The notes under the pieces were generated by a model. That model made no database searches and was not told the DNA's origin. It saw nothing but the letters and a program-made list of their open reading frames with translations. This document shows positions 4,919-5,034 of a stretch of 5,034 bases of DNA, one piece after another. Made by a program: the position numbers and the translations under genes. Origin of the DNA: an uncultured Collinsella sp. (GTDB lineage Bacteria; Actinomycetota; Coriobacteriia; Coriobacteriales; Coriobacteriaceae); assembly GCA_900549275.1 (NCBI GenBank), contig URNU01000114.1, positions 1 to 5,034 on the forward strand, given 5' to 3'. Every line of letters starts with the position of its first letter. Position 1 is the stretch's first letter.

Positions 4919-5034
4919 ATGGCGCACGATGTAGTCCTGATTCCCGGTGACGGTGTCGGTCCCGAGATTACGCAGGCCATGCGCCGCGTGGTCGAGGCCA
5001 CCGGTGTCCAGATCAACTGGAACGTCCAGGAGGC
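4919..5034 (+). CDS. Isocitrate/isopropylmalate dehydrogenase family protein, N-terminal part (cut by window end)
   Basis: Only 38 full codons are visible. They open with MAHDVVLIPGDGVGPEIT, the family's hallmark N-terminal strand and loop (consensus IPGDGIGPE), followed by a helix and EATGVQINWNVQE. This family uses NAD(P) and a divalent metal for oxidative decarboxylation of (2R,3S)-hydroxy-diacids. The 'LIPGDG...EIT.AMRRVVEATG..I.W' form looks more like NAD-dependent isocitrate dehydrogenase than like LeuB, which usually reads 'LPGDGIGPEV', but this short piece cannot settle the substrate. A gene start six bases after the HEAT-like stop, with its ribosome binding site inside that gene, places it in the same operon. 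The catalytic Arg, Tyr, Lys and Asp residues lie beyond the window. Confidence 0.88.
   Translation, partial: MAHDVVLIPGDGVGPEITQAMRRVVEATGVQINWNVQE

Overview
The window is a G+C-rich, tightly packed stretch of bacterial chromosome in which every supported gene reads on the + strand. The protein types, GC-rich codon use, rho-independent terminators and overall style suggest an actinobacterium of the class Coriobacteriia, most like Collinsella. This assignment is from memory of those genomes and is an inference, not something the sequence proves.

Layout. (1) Positions 1-651 hold the C-terminal part of an extracellular solute-binding protein (family 3 type) with an unusual Ser/Asp/Asn-rich tail. 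A strong terminator follows at about 717-757. (2) Positions 652-968 are a 317-base gap holding that terminator, a perfect 8-bp hairpin at 824-847, short direct repeats and a doubtful 32-codon reading frame. (3) Positions 969-1553 encode a long-form ribosome hibernation promoting factor. A palindrome (1558-1579) and a rho-independent terminator (1583-1614) follow. (4) Positions 1633-2586 encode a DegV-family fatty-acid-binding protein, whose ribosome binding site begins only four bases after the terminator's T-run. (5) Positions 2685-5034 look like one operon: a 3-hydroxyisobutyrate-dehydrogenase-like oxidoreductase with a remarkable His/Cys/Asp/Glu/Gly-only C-terminal tail, a small three-helix membrane protein, a HEAT-repeat-like protein, and the start of an isocitrate/isopropylmalate dehydrogenase family gene that runs off the end. 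Gaps inside this operon are 5, 15 and 6 bases.

How the parts may fit. Hpf inactivates ribosomes in stationary phase. DegV proteins present fatty acids to the fatty acid kinase FakA for phospholipid synthesis. The last operon joins two NAD(P)-dependent dehydrogenases to a membrane protein and a helical-repeat scaffold of unknown role. The most noteworthy item is the 53-residue tail on the first dehydrogenase. All but one of its residues are His, Cys, Asp, Glu or Gly, and it ends in three tandem 12-residue units, which strongly suggests metal binding. There is no sign of CRISPR, insertion sequences, tRNA or rRNA genes, or phage genes.
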